From assembly GCA_001599975.1 (NCBI GenBank), contig BCIO01000005.1, positions 1,178,001 through 1,242,000 on the forward strand: 64,000 bases of DNA, in the 5' to 3' direction. Position 1 is the stretch's first letter. Each line of letters starts with the position of its first letter. The notes under the pieces were generated by a model. It searched no databases. It had not been told where the DNA came from and saw only the letters and a list, made by a program, of their open reading frames with translations. Made by a program: the position numbers and the translations under genes. This DNA comes from Cystobasidiopsis lactophilus. Lineage: Eukaryota > Basidiomycota > Agaricostilbomycetes > Agaricostilbales > Chionosphaeraceae. This document shows positions 44,613-57,793 of the stretch, one piece after another.

Positions 44613-45449
44613 ATGCGACGCCACGTCGGTCTGTCCTCTCTGGAGAGGCAGACAAGCCAGGCAGCTTCGTACGACAGCTTGTCGAGCAGCATCTCGGCAG
44701 CGCAAGTGTCCCAGCTCCAATCGCAGCTGGCCACCTTCCAAGCCGCCCTGCGCTCCTTTGCGACCAAGCATCGAAGCCACATCTTGCAAGATGCCGAGTT
44801 CCGCCAACAGTTTTCGACCATGTGCGCCGAGCTGGGCGTGGACCCTTTGGGAGGAGGGAAGAAGGGCGTCTGGGATTTCGTCGGCTTGAGCGACTGGACT
44901 TTTGGGCTTGCGATCCAAGTGGTGGACGTGTGCTTGGAGGCGAAAGAGCGCAACGGCGGCCTGATCGAGCTCAGAGAGGTCCTCAAGGGTGTCATCCGCC
45001 TTCGCACTGGCTCGTCGAACCCGGTGGCAGCGACCAAAGCGACCTCCTCCAACGGCCTCGTTTCCACTTTAATCAACTCTAAAGACGACGAGGAAGAAGT
45101 GTCCGAGGCTGACATTGCGCGCGCCATCAAAATCCTGGAGCCCCTCAAGTGTGGCTACTCGATCCTGACGCTCTCCTCCTTTGACAAGCGCAAGTACATC
45201 CGCTGCGTGCCTCAAGCGCTGGACCAAGATGCCATGGTCGTGCTCGAGTGCTGCTCCACCACCCCGACCAGGCCTTGGACCGACCACGAAGAGTTTGCCC
45301 AGTTCGCGCAACGCTCCAGAGGGTGGACTAGGCAGAGGGCGGACGCGGCTCTGCACAAGGCGAGCGTGGAGGATGGGCTGGTCTGGATTGACGATGATCC
45401 GAGGACCGGACGGCGCTCGTTCTGGGCTACTTCGCTCGTGGTCTTTTGA
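44613..45449 (+). CDS. SNF8: ESCRT-II subunit Snf8/Vps22 (EAP30)
   Basis: A single uninterrupted exon of 278 codons starts MRRHVGLSSLERQ, matching the 'RRxVGLxxIxR' N-terminus of Snf8. Helical and winged-helix segments follow: 'RSFATKHRSHILQDAEFRQQFSTMC', 'DFVGLSDWTFGLAIQVVDVCL', 'NGGLIELREVL', 'VSEADIARAIKILEPLKCGYSILTL' and the C-terminal winged helix 'WTRQRADAALHKASVEDGLVWIDD' ending in 'SFWATSLVVF'. Snf8 forms ESCRT-II with Vps25 and Vps36 and acts in endosomal sorting of ubiquitinated cargo. The length is slightly above the usual ~250 aa because of a Ser/Thr linker. It is notable as the only clearly intronless long gene in an intron-dense window. Confidence 0.95.
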   Translation: MRRHVGLSSLERQTSQAASYDSLSSSISAAQVSQLQSQLATFQAALRSFATKHRSHILQDAEFRQQFSTMCAELGVDPLGGGKKGVWDFVGLSDWTFGLAIQVVDVCLEAKERNGGLIELREVLKGVIRLRTGSSNPVAATKATSSNGLVSTLINSKDDEEEVSEADIARAIKILEPLKCGYSILTLSSFDKRKYIRCVPQALDQDAMVVLECCSTTPTRPWTDHEEFAQFAQRSRGWTRQRADAALHKASVEDGLVWIDDDPRTGRRSFWATSLVVF

Positions 45450-46132
45450 ACCTTTCGAGAGCTCGAAAGTGGCCCAAGGTGAGCGGCACCTCACTTCATC
45501 TCATTCAATTATTGATGTGTAGTGTACAAGCTTGCAGATATGGCGGCTCAACCTCGACGGGCCGCCTACAGCCACTCTTAATCTGGCAAGTCATTGTCAT
45601 GCGGTGGTCCCTCTGGTACATCCTTTGCTATGGCCGAGACCGACCCAGTAACGCGACTTCGTGGTGTCCAGTTCACCTCCGACACGTCAAGATGTAATGC
45701 CGCTCGATCTGCAAACTTGATGGTCCGGCTCAAATCTCAGTTTTGGCAAGTCGGTGGCGCTCTTCGCTAGCATATACAGGCCACGGTCTCCTTTACTCTC
45801 GTGAGTTTCACTTCTTGCTCTCTAGTTCGAAGGAGGGCTGAAACGGAGGGCATCGCGTGCGCAGTCTCTCCGCCGCTCCATTCATGCGCTTTCTCCAGCC
45901 ACCTCGAGGGACCTCCGCCACACATGGGCTCAGCAGCGCCTAACTGCAAGAGTCGTGTAATGAAGTGCAGGCCAGCCAACCAGAAGAGGTGATAAGGTTG
46001 ATCAAGGGACACGTGAATAGAACTTCAACAAGCCCCGGTGAAGCTCTTGCCTTCTGCAGCGACCCTTTGATACGGCGTGCTTTGAGCCGATGTTTTGAGG
46101 CCGCACCCCCTGTCAAACTGAAGCAACGGTCA
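45450..46132. other. Intergenic region, no gene recognised
   Basis: The frame of the downstream PC-esterase stays open upstream to about 45965, so a longer N-terminus is possible, but no family feature lies there. Nothing else convincing is present. Confidence 0.35.
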
Positions 46133-47917
46133 ATGCAGCAGCATGCGTACCTCTCGGCCCCAAACAGCGCCAAAGGCTCACGGCGCACAATGAGCGACTC
46201 GCCCCTAAGTGGCTCGCTCTCGTCGCGCTCTCCCACGAAGAGCGCCTTTGGCCGGCCGTCAGCGGAGGAGATGTACGACTCCAAGGCGACCAGGCGCTTC
46301 CTCAAATCGCTCGCCTCCTCCAAGAGCCTCATGCGCTCGCTGCCCGCCCTAATTTTATTGCTGGTCGTGATTATCGTATTCCACCACAGAAATGGCAACC
46401 TGCCGTGCGTGTTTTGCCTACTCTAGCTTATTGTGCATGATTTGACGCCGTCGGGATGCTCGCAGGACTATGCTAGACTTCAGAACGGCCAAGAAGGGGC
46501 CGGCAAAAGAGCACCTCCTCTGCAACCCGTACGACGAGGCTGGCTTCCTCCACTGGTCGCCTGAACAACCCAGAAAGGCCAAATGGGTCACCCTAAATCA
46601 GTCTTACAACCACTCGACGCCCGTGTGCCCGCCGGCGCCCGACTATTTTGAGCTTATGGTCCAAGCGTTCACCGAGGATCCAGAGGCCGCCATTCCAGAG
46701 ACACAAGCCCACAACCTGCAAGTGAACGCCATGAACCAACTCTCCTTCTTGCAGAACAAGACGGTCCTCCTGCTGGGGGACTCGGTGGATCGAAATGGCC
46801 TGTTCCACATGGCCAACCTAATGGGCGCGGGAGTGTGGCCTTCAGATTACAGAAACGCGACTCAAGTAGGGCCTTCTGAGGGATGGGATGTCAGAGGGGC
46901 GCCGCATGTGCTGGACCACTGGCAGACCGAGTTCAGGGTTTACAATGGCTTCTTTTACGGAATGGTGCGTCGTTTTCTATTTGATGTCTTCGATCAGCTT
47001 GAGATCAAATTAACAGGACGATGTGGACGAATTTAAATGGCAAGTGGATTGGAGGCCACCGGGCAAGGCGGAGAAGCGCATCGAGGAGCTTTTCGTTCCG
47101 TTCATGCAGCAGCTGGGCAAAGAGCCGGACCTTATCCAACTTCATTCAGGGAGTACGTTCTCACTACAATTGCGACAGAATGCTTTGCTCTGACGCATCA
47201 CGCACAGTGTGGGATCTTGCGCTATGGGGCCGGCAGGACACCAAAGCTGGCCACTCGACTAGTTTGCCGTTGTCGCAAGCCCGTCTGGAGTGGTGGTCTC
47301 GCAGAATGAAGTCTGTGGTTGCGTTGCTGCAGGCCAAGTGGCCCAACACGCCCATTCTCTTCCGCACTATTCACCGAGTTGGTCTGTTGCCTAACTTGCC
47401 CTCGGGTATGCCCTCAATTTCTCGGTGGAGTATGGTCCTGATTCACGAACCAGATGACTACATCGTGGGCGTGGAGGTGGACCCAAACAAGCTGCAGAAC
47501 TTTTTCACGGACATGTGAGTGGCAAATTCTCCGCTTAGCTGTGCCTTCAGCTCACAGATTGTCTTTTGCGCCCACAGCCGGCTGAGGCAGCTTCAAGAGC
47601 TTCAGAAGTCTGTTGCTCGCCAACTCTGCCTGCCTGTTGTCGACTTCGCCCGGATCTGGGAAGGCTACCAGGCGTATCGTGAGTGCGAATTACCCCGCAC
47701 TTTTTGCCACCCGTTCTAACAAGCATGCTCATTGCAGAGGACAAAGTGAGCCTCGTCGGGCATCTCGTGGATATCTGCTCACCAGAAATTTTGCGCGCAG
47801 GTTCATCCTGACCCTTTGCCCGGAGGACTAGCCTTCGGACTGCCCCTGCTTCACCACTTGCGCTTAGAGACGATGGGACGAGATCGATGGCGCAACAAAC
47901 CTTGCACAGTCGCTTAA
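46133..47917 (+). CDS. PC-esterase/GDSL-type type II membrane protein (copy 2)
   Basis: Eight or so exons splice from ATG 46133 to TAA 47915-47917. A Ser-rich cytosolic tail of about 75 residues precedes one membrane anchor (LPALILLLVVIIVFHH). The lumenal domain contains 'NKTVLLLGDSVDRNGLFHM' (GDS motif), 'LIQLHSGLWDLALWGRQDT' and, across the last intron, 'YQDKVHPDPLPGGLAFG' with Asp-x-x-His. The order GDS, 'S-x-LWDL-xx-W', DxxH is the same as in the copy at 27675-29020, so the two are paralogues, although their N-termini and lengths differ. The likely role is O-acyl transfer or hydrolysis on a secretory-pathway glycan; the substrate is unknown. An upstream in-frame ATG at 45965 would lengthen the tail. 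Confidence 0.75.
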
Positions 47918-48107
47918 GAGGCTACTCGACCTGTAATAGACCTGTGATTTCACGAGCCCGCGCGTCGCTCTCCGCCTGGATTCCCAAGGTCCAATTTTGG
48001 TCGGTTAGCGCGGGAAAGCTTCACCTGCCAGATCTATCTCTTGCTCCCTACCTCTTTTCTCCAGACGTCCTTGTTCTGTCCCTTCACACCAACGCAGCAT
48101 AACGAAA

Positions 48108-50983
48108 ATGGTCGCTAAGCCCGTCGCTGCCCATCCGCTGGATCCGCTATCACCAGACGAGATCAATCTTGTCTCGACGACCGCACGTAAACATTTCGCT
48201 GAGAAAACCCCGGTCAAGGCCATCAAGGCATGTTCCTGCACTCCGATCTAGCGCGGATCTGGCTGATCGCAAGCCCACAGTTCGTTTATATCACCCTAAT
48301 CGAGCCCGTCAAGGCGGATGTCCTCAAGCACCTTGGCATTGCCACGAGCGCCGCCGACCTTGGCAAGGTCGAGCCTAAGGTCGTCACCATCCCTCGTCAG
48401 GCAGAATCATCTGCTATCGACTTGGTCACCGGCGACACCTACGTCTTGAAGTTCACCATCGAAGGCCAAGCGGCATCAGTTTCCTCTATCGAGAAGCTCC
48501 CCGAGGGCGTGCACCCTGTTTGTCCCCTTAATCTGATGCTCTACAAGCATGTGCTCAGTTGTGTGTCCACAGGGTATCACTCTCGAAGAGCTCGTCGAGT
48601 CGGAGGAGGCTGTCAGGAAGGATCCTCGGGTGCAGGCTTTGGCCAAGGAGGTCGGCGTTGAGCCAGACCAGATCTGCGCTGATGGTCAGTCTTTTCATAC
48701 TTACACGTTGCCACAGCACTAGGCTAATCAAGGTGGCGAGCGCAGGCTGGAGTATTGGTTGGGACCACCGCTTTGGGCCGAACCGCCGCCTGCAGCAATG
48801 CTTGCTCTACGCCCGCTTTAAGAAGGATTCCAACTTGTACTCGCACCCCATGGACTTCTTCCCCGTCGTGGACTCTAACACCAACGAAGTTATCCACATC
48901 GACTTCGCCGCTCACCGCGATTCCACCGGCAAGCTCTCCGCCGCCACCACCGAGCCACCCAAGCCAGAGGACGACGCTCAAGCCAAGTCTGGCCGTGCAC
49001 GCATCCCTCCTCCCATGGAGCTCCAGGACTACTTGCCCGAGTTCTTGGCGGAGAAGGACGGCTACAAGGTTCGCGAAGACATTAAGCCTTTGCACGTCCA
49101 GCAACCCGAGGGAGTTTCCTTCACCATGGATGGCAATCAGCTCTCATGGCAAAACTGGAAGATGCATATCGGCTGGAAGTGAGTGCTGGCTCCTGCTCTT
49201 ACCTAAATTAGGCCGCTCTTATCTTCCCCACCCAGCTTCCGCGAGGGTGTTGTTCTCAACACCATTACCTACAACGATGCTGGTGTCGAGCGCCCTGTCT
49301 TCTACCGCTTGTCGATGGCCGAGATGGTGGTGCCTGTAAGTTCGACTTGGCACCCGGGCAATGCATGCGCTGACCAGTCTATGGCAGTATGGCGCTCCCG
49401 AGCACCCACACCCTCGCAAGTTCGCCTTCGATGTTGGCGAATACGGCATGGGCATGCTCTCGAACAGCTTGGAGCTGGGCTGCGACTGCCTGGGCACCAT
49501 CAAGTACCTCGATGGCATTTACTCTGGCCACGCTGGCACGCCCATTGTCATCAAGAACGCCATCTGCATCCACGAAGAAGATGGTGGTATTCTAGTAAGG
49601 ACGGTATCTGCACGAGCACTTTTACTGGCCTAAGAGTGTTGGCGAATTGCAGTGGAAGCACAGCGACTTCCGCCCCAATGGTCGTGCGCACGCTGTTCGC
49701 AGCCGAAAGCTGCTGGTCCAAATGACTGCCACTGTTGCCAACTGTGCGTTCGCGTTCTGCCACTGAAGAATCCTGACGCTGACCTGTGATGTGCAGACGA
49801 GTACATTCTCGTTTTCGCTTTCAAGCAAGACGGCACCATCGAGATGGAAGTCAAGCTCACTGGCATCCTAAACCTTTATGTCATGGAGCAAGGCGAGGAC
49901 GTTGCTGGCTTCGGCACTCAGGTCGCACCTAGGATCATGGTGCGTTCGGGTCACCAATCAAATTCAATCCATGCTCACTGCCTCTCTGCAGGCCCACAAC
50001 CACCAGCATCTCTTCTCGCTTCGCGTTGATCCCATGATTGATGGTGTCGAGAACTCGCTCTACGAGACCAACGTTGCCGCGCTGCCTCAGCCCACTGGCT
50101 CGCCCGAGAACTACGGTGGCAACGGATTCGTCTACAAGAAGACCCTTCTTAAGTCTACCGAAGACGCTATCCGTGACTGGTCATCCGAGGCCGGCCGCAC
50201 TTGGACTATTGCCAACCAGGAGCGCACGCATTACGCCACCGGCGCGCCAGTCGGCTACAAGGTTTGTTCTTCTTTCCCCCACCATCCAGCTTCCTTGTCT
50301 CATCGATTCCTTTAGATCATGGGCAAGGACTTCCCGAGTGAGTCTTGACCGATGTTGGGTTGCGAACCCGGAACTGATTCTTGTCCCGCAGCCCTTTACG
50401 CTAAGCCAGACTCCTGGGTGGCTCGTCGCGCACCCTTCGCCAAGCACCATCTTCATGCGGTTCCATACGCAGAACAGCGACTATGGCCCGCCGGCAAGTA
50501 CGTGCCGCAGACCCAGGACGCACCGGAGGACTCCATCACTGGCTGGTCCAAGCCCGGCCAAGACCTCGAGCAAAAAGACATGATCATCTACTTGACCTTT
50601 GGTGTGACGTGAGTTTTGTCTTGTCCTTCATAGTCGGACATCAACTGAGAATGTGCTACAGCCATGTTCCGCGTCCGGAAGACAACCCGGTCATGCCTGT
50701 TGAGACTGCCATCATCCACTTCAAGCCTAACGGCTTCTTCAACTGCAATCCTGCATTGGATGTCCCCCAGGTTCAGGACAAGAAGAGGTTTGTTGCCTTG
50801 CTTCAGCGACGTGGCGACTTTTGACTGATCGTCGTCTTCAGCATGAACGCTTTCCAAAACGGGCTGCACCCCGTCAACGGCATCTCTGTCAATGGCACCA
50901 ACGGAGTCAATGGCCACGCAAACGGGCACACCAATGGGCACACGAACGGCACCAATGGTACCAATGGCAACTGCTGCCATTAG
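48108..50983 (+). CDS. Copper amine oxidase (TPQ-type) with Asn-Gly-rich tail
   Basis: About ten exons splice from ATG 48108 ([19 protein letters not shown]) to TAG 50981-50983. N2/N3 and catalytic domains are complete: '[16 protein letters not shown]', '[20 protein letters not shown]', '[12 protein letters not shown]', '[15 protein letters not shown]', catalytic-base region '[18 protein letters not shown]', TPQ site '[15 protein letters not shown]' (the Tyr of N-Y-E becomes topaquinone), Cu ligands '[14 protein letters not shown]' and '[19 protein letters not shown]'. The enzyme oxidises primary amines to aldehyde, ammonia and hydrogen peroxide. The tail is unusual: [18 protein letters not shown] and on to a final GNCCH, a run of Asn-Gly/Thr-Asn-Gly units with no SKL-type peroxisome signal. 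The first intron has a GC donor. Confidence 0.93.
48228..48280 (+). other. GC-AG intron (donor GCATGT) in the amine oxidase gene
   Basis: The donor is ATC AAG|GCATGT and the acceptor CCCACAG. It joins 'PVKAIK' to 'FVYITLIEP' in phase 0, as the family requires. The GT three bases downstream would shift the frame. Confidence 0.85.
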
Positions 50984-51254
50984 AGGGTCGAGCGATTTCA
51001 CAGAGGGTTTTCTCGGGGCGAAGCCGAGAGTATTGTACAGCACCAACTTTATGACCTTTGCATTGGCGTGATATATCTTGTCCGTGGAAAAAATGGCCTG
51101 TGTTGATTTATGCCCTAATAATCCTGACCAAATGGCCCGGCGCGGCCCGCCTCGCCACCGGGCATCCTCGCCACCTTCAAGTTGCGCCTAAAAATGCCAC
51201 GTCGCCACTTTCGTTCTCTTCAGCCACAAACATCGCCCGTTGTTCATTCGTAGC

Positions 51255-51794
51255 ATGGCGCCATCACCCAGACGCTTCCCCCGAGTGCTCACGACGTTCT
51301 CTCATGTCGCCCTCATTTTCTCGCATCTCGTGGCCTGGGTGTTCCTCAAGCACAGCACCATGTCCGTCACCCACCACGGGGAGGACTTTGGGTTAGAAGA
51401 GAAGCTACAGAATGAGCAGTGGGCTGAGACACGGCAAGCGTGGATGCGGAACTATGGCGCGCCAGCCGCCCTCGTCGGTCTGGGGATCTGTGTAGTTGGC
51501 GCCTTGGCCCAGCTCTTCGTACGGCTTTCTTCTATTCCCCTTGATGTGGAGTCACGTTGATTGTTCGAGCAGGCGAAACCTCAGCTCTTCAAGCTCTTTG
51601 CCTGGTACACCGCCGTTCCGGCTCTCGCCTGCTTTGCGCTCGCCCTCGCCGGCTTTGTCTACCACGACTTCCCGTTTGGCGTCAACGCCTTCTTGCTTCT
51701 TTCAGGCTTAGGGTTCTCCTACAACGTGGTGGTGATGACCAGTCAGATTGGGTCGGTGCAAGCGGCGGCGGCACAAAAGTCAAAGAGGAGGTAG
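51255..51794 (+). CDS. Small multipass membrane protein, unknown function
   Basis: Two exons (about 51255-51521, then from 51575) encode about 162 aa starting MAPSPRRFPRVLTTFSHVAL. Four hydrophobic segments are visible: 'VLTTFSHVALIFSHLVAWVF', 'PAALVGLGICVVGALAQLF', 'LFAWYTAVPALACFALALAG' and 'VNAFLLLSGLGFSYNVVVM'. A hydrophilic loop 'HHGEDFGLEEKLQNEQW' lies after the first. The C-terminus is basic (KSKRR), which may be cytosolic and ER-retaining. I do not recognise the family. An in-frame ATG five codons upstream (51240) is an alternative start. Confidence 0.6.
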
Positions 51795-52101
51795 TTAGGC
51801 AACCCCCAAAGAGGCCCTTGTAGTTCCAAATGAAGGATATAGAACACATGAGAGGTGGAAGATCCTAGATGAAGGGTAGCAGATGAATGATATAGACAGA
51901 GGTTGAAGGGCTACTGAGGCGGTGGCGTTGAAAGATCCCAGATCTGGGCGACTCTGCAAAAATCAGCCCCAACGAGCTTTTTAAAAAACGGCAAAATCGT
52001 ACCATTATCATATACATACAGACAGAAAAGTCGAAAGCTTGATGCGAATCAAGACGAGCCCAATTCTGTGCATCCGGACTGAAGCTACAGCCTTTGAAAG
52101 G
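51795..52101. other. Convergent 3' intergenic region
   Basis: It lies between the 3' ends of the multipass membrane gene (plus) and the PARP gene (minus). I see no gene. Confidence 0.5.
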
Positions 52102-53625
52102 CTAAGGCAAAAACATGAACGCACTGCTTCCTTTTCCTCCAAAGCTGCGTCTCGCCGACACACCAGTGGAAGAGCCAGCTCTGGGTGGCGAGTTGGAGCT
52201 GTGGCGGGGTCGGCCGGCGTTGCGACGGGCAGAGATGCTGCCGAGTCCCAAGAGGTTGCTGAGATCGTCATCTTCCTCGGGCTCGCCAGCGCCGACGGGA
52301 GGGAGGGGCCAAGGGAAGCTAACCGGGATCAAGCCGAATTGACGTTGTTGAGGCTGCTGGTGGAATTCGCTGTGAGAGTCAACGAAACAAGATAAGACCC
52401 AATGAAAAGGACTTAAAGAGGTAAGCTGCACCCACACGACGTAGCGAGGCAAGATGAGCTCCGGGTGGCGGACGACGGCGATCTCGCCCCCGAGCCCACC
52501 GCCAAAGTAGGACTCGAACTTGTTGTAGCCCAAAGGTTGGATTTGGCCGCCCATCATGGGCGTAGACGTGGTGCTGCCCAAGCAGACTCGGACGGCGAAC
52601 ATGAGAGGCGACCCAACGCAGTCTGCAAATCCCGTCTATCCATTTCACGTCTCGAATTGAGATAGCGGAAGCAGCCAGGACATACAGCACAGAGAGATGG
52701 CAGGGGTAGCGGCGAGGTAGATGCCCGTGCCGAAGGCGGCGCCGTTGACCACTTGGACTTTGCCGCCCGCGCGAGCGAGCTGGAAGCCACCTTCGAGGAT
52801 GGGCTGGATGTTCTCCTTCTTGGTCCCGTGGAACATACTGCATGATCAGTGGCCCTTATGAATGAGCTCCTAAAATGGCAACTCATAGGGAAAGGGAGGG
52901 AACCTGCATGCGCTCCTCGTCTGGCTTGTTCTTGCTGCGGAGTTGCTTCTTGGCCGTGTCGAACCGGACCTCGAGCGACCAGTTGACAAAATAGGTGACT
53001 GTTCGAAAAACAACGCTATACTCTGAGCCCAAAGTGCAGTCTCAAAGGGAGGGACGGGCACCGAACTGGTCTTGATGCGCAACCCGCTGGCCAAGCCGCC
53101 GCTGCCTTCAAAGTCCTTCTTGACCATCTCGAGGCTGTCCATACTAATCTTTGAGTCTCGAAATGCGACTAAGAAGGGAAAATGCACGGACTGGACCAGG
53201 TTGTCACGGTCGTGGTTGACCTGTTCGCCCGTCTGGAGCTCTTTGCCGGACAGGGTCCTGCCTTCAGCGTCCATCGTAACTTGAAAGACCTGTGGGACCT
53301 CTTTCGCCCGTCAGAGGCCTTCTGAGAACTCTGAGGTGAAAGCGAGGGACCTCACCAAGCCTTCGGGGACCTTGTTGCGCTCAATGTTCCTCCTCCTTCT
53401 CTCTTCTTTGGCCTGCGCTTCTTCTTGCTCCATCAATTCCTTGGCCAGCTTGGCGTCCGCTTCTTCCTGCGCCAACTTGCGGCTTCGCTCCTCGGCTTCC
53501 AAGCGCCGAACGACCCCGTCCACATCCTCGTCCGTCGCGCAGGCTCGAGGCTTTTTAAGGGGCAAGGGCTTTTCGTCGAGCGTCAAATCGATGATTTGCG
53601 AGCGGGAGCGCTTGGAAGAGGACAT
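52102..53625 (-). CDS. PARP-domain ADP-ribosyltransferase
   Basis: Six exons or so run from ATG 53625 (MSSSKRSRSQIIDLTLDEKP) to TAG 52102. A SIM-like 'IIDLTLD' near the start is followed by a highly charged coiled segment (RRLEAEERSRKLAQEEADAK). A middle domain ('SKISMDSLEMVKKDFEGSGG') leads into the catalytic PARP fold: 'MFHGTKKENIQPILEGGFQL' (His), 'FGTGIYLAATPAISLC' (Tyr), 'SPLMFAVRVCLGSTT' and 'GGEIAVVRHPELILPRYVV', with Glu in the usual E-x-V-V position. The H-Y-E triad therefore appears present. A Gly/Pro/Ser/Arg-rich tail ends the protein. No BRCT, WGR or zinc-finger is visible, so this is a minimal PARP, perhaps a mono-ADP-ribosyltransferase with nuclear SUMO-linked targeting (inference). 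The exon carrying the middle domain is the least certain part. Confidence 0.75.
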
Positions 53626-54057
53626 TCTTTTGGGGTCGAGTGACAGGCAGGCAGCGCTGGGAGCAGGGTGGCGAAACGAGAGCGAGCAGGCTCCGCGTCG
53701 AGCGCGCTCTCCAAGGGCGTCTAGAGGGCTATGTAGTCTATCGATTTGGTCTCTAGGTGTTGGTGGATAAGGTGCGAGGAGCACAACGTGTTGCACGGGC
53801 TGTGTGCACGGGCTGTGATCGACAAATTCATGGACGCGCTGTCTATCTTTTGCTCCGCTCCCTCCAAGGCTCGTCTCCCACACGTTGCTCTTACATCCAA
53901 GAGAGAGCCGCGAGCGCCAACGACACGCGCGAACGAATTAAAGTTTTACGAGAACTTCACCAGCCACTTTCCCATCTTCTCCAAGAACCAGCCTCCCTCT
54001 CACCCGTTTTTTTGAATCCCTTCCACATTCTTTTTGCTCTCATTTCAACGAATACCA
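53626..54057. promoter_or_regulatory. Divergent intergenic region, presumed bidirectional promoter
   Basis: The 432 bp lie between the PARP and UDP-galactopyranose mutase start codons. A pyrimidine-rich stretch around 53960-54050 precedes the mutase ATG, as is common for fungal transcription start zones. Confidence 0.4.
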
Positions 54058-56492
<2,435 letters not shown>

Positions 56493-56739
56493 AAAAAAAC
56501 GCCACCTCGCGTTAGACTCTTTGCTAGATCCCCTTCCTCCTCTCCGGACACTATTGCTTCTTCACGTTAGACCCTTACTCCCCCCGTAGTCTCATGAATC
56601 TTAACGAAACGGCCGATTCCTTCACTCTTGAAAAATAGCGCGCGGAGAACCAGCACTTGGAAAAATCTCGCTCCGTGAAAAATGGTTGGCCCTCAGCCGA
56701 GCTCTCTGCTTCCCCTTTGCACCGCCAAATCCTCTCAAG

Positions 56740-57439
56740 ATGGTCTCCAGTCAGTGCTGAATGCTTTGTTGAACCAACGCACCAGTTCCTAGGCAGCAAT
56801 GCCGGGTTCGGAGGCTTGGGGGTTTTGCGAAGGGCGAATTGCTGAATGGGACAAACCGAAACGCAGGCACTTCCTCCTCCCGCCGCAAGAGCCGCTCCGC
56901 CCACTTTGGGGCGCCATCCAGCGTCAAGAGGGAGATCATGTCTGCGCCGCTAAGCAAGGAGCTCAGGGAGAAGTACAATGTTCGTTGCCCGGCTCCCTCG
57001 CTAGCCAGTCCCAAGGCTGACGTGGTCTCTCGAACAGGTCCGCTCGATGCCAATCCGCAAGGACGACGAGGTCACTGTGGTCCGGGGCCACGAGAACGGA
57101 CGGGAGGGCAAGGTGATCGCCTCGTACCGCAAGAAATATGTCATCCACATCGAGCGCCTCCACCGCGAAAAGGTCTCCGGCCAGACCAAGCAGATTGGCA
57201 TCCACCCCTCCAACGTCGTCATCACCAAGCTCAAGCTCGACTCGGACCGGTGCGTTTTTGTTGAGCCCTATCCAAAAGCCATACATGGCTCACGAAGACC
57301 CCATGGCGCGCACAGCAAGCGCATTCTCGAACGCAAGAACAGGTCGAAGGAGTCGTCCGGCATGGAGGTTGACAAGGTGCGTTTGACCCTCCACTTAATG
57401 TCTTGGAACTGGCATTGATCCCGAGTCCGTGCACAGTGA
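56740..57439 (+). CDS. RPL26: 60S ribosomal protein L26 (uL24)
   Basis: Exon 1 is only 10 nt (56740-56749, MVS plus one base). After a long first intron (56750-56866) exon 2 continues with [20 protein letters not shown]. Exon 3 gives '[20 protein letters not shown]' and '[16 protein letters not shown]', and exon 4 '[20 protein letters not shown]'. This is the canonical uL24 with its KOW region, a large-subunit ribosomal protein near the exit tunnel. The last intron (donor gtgcgt after GAC AAG, acceptor gcacag at 57436) is followed directly by TGA, so the stop codon sits alone in the terminal exon. Without that splice, translation would add 13 residues. A long intron close to the start codon is common in fungal ribosomal protein genes. 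Confidence 0.93.
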
Positions 57440-57793
57440 TTTGGGGGACTTTCACTTTTCATCTTGGTTTCCCGTTTTTCTTGGGGAGGACCGAGGGCCG
57501 AGTCGCTTTTGCACACACCTAGCATCCACTTTGCAATGCTTCTCTGTCCCTTGACTTCCTCAAACTCTGCCTTCCGGTCTAGCTGGGTGTGTTTGCCTGG
57601 TTTTCTATTGAAGGCAACAGCTGTTGCGCGGGATGGAAGTGAACAAAATTACGGAGTGTGTGTTTGTGTGCCCATTTTATGAGTTTACAAGCGGGGGTTA
57701 AAACAGTCCGAGGGGGAACAATAGGCAATAAGAACTAAATTCGTGAGGCAGATAAATAACGATGATTGGGGTGGCGAATAAATGAAGAGTGGT
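57440..57793. other. Convergent 3' intergenic region
   Basis: It lies between the 3' ends of RPL26 and the MHYT gene. Around 57655-57675 is a tg-rich stretch (gtgtgtttgtgtg). No gene is seen. Confidence 0.5.
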
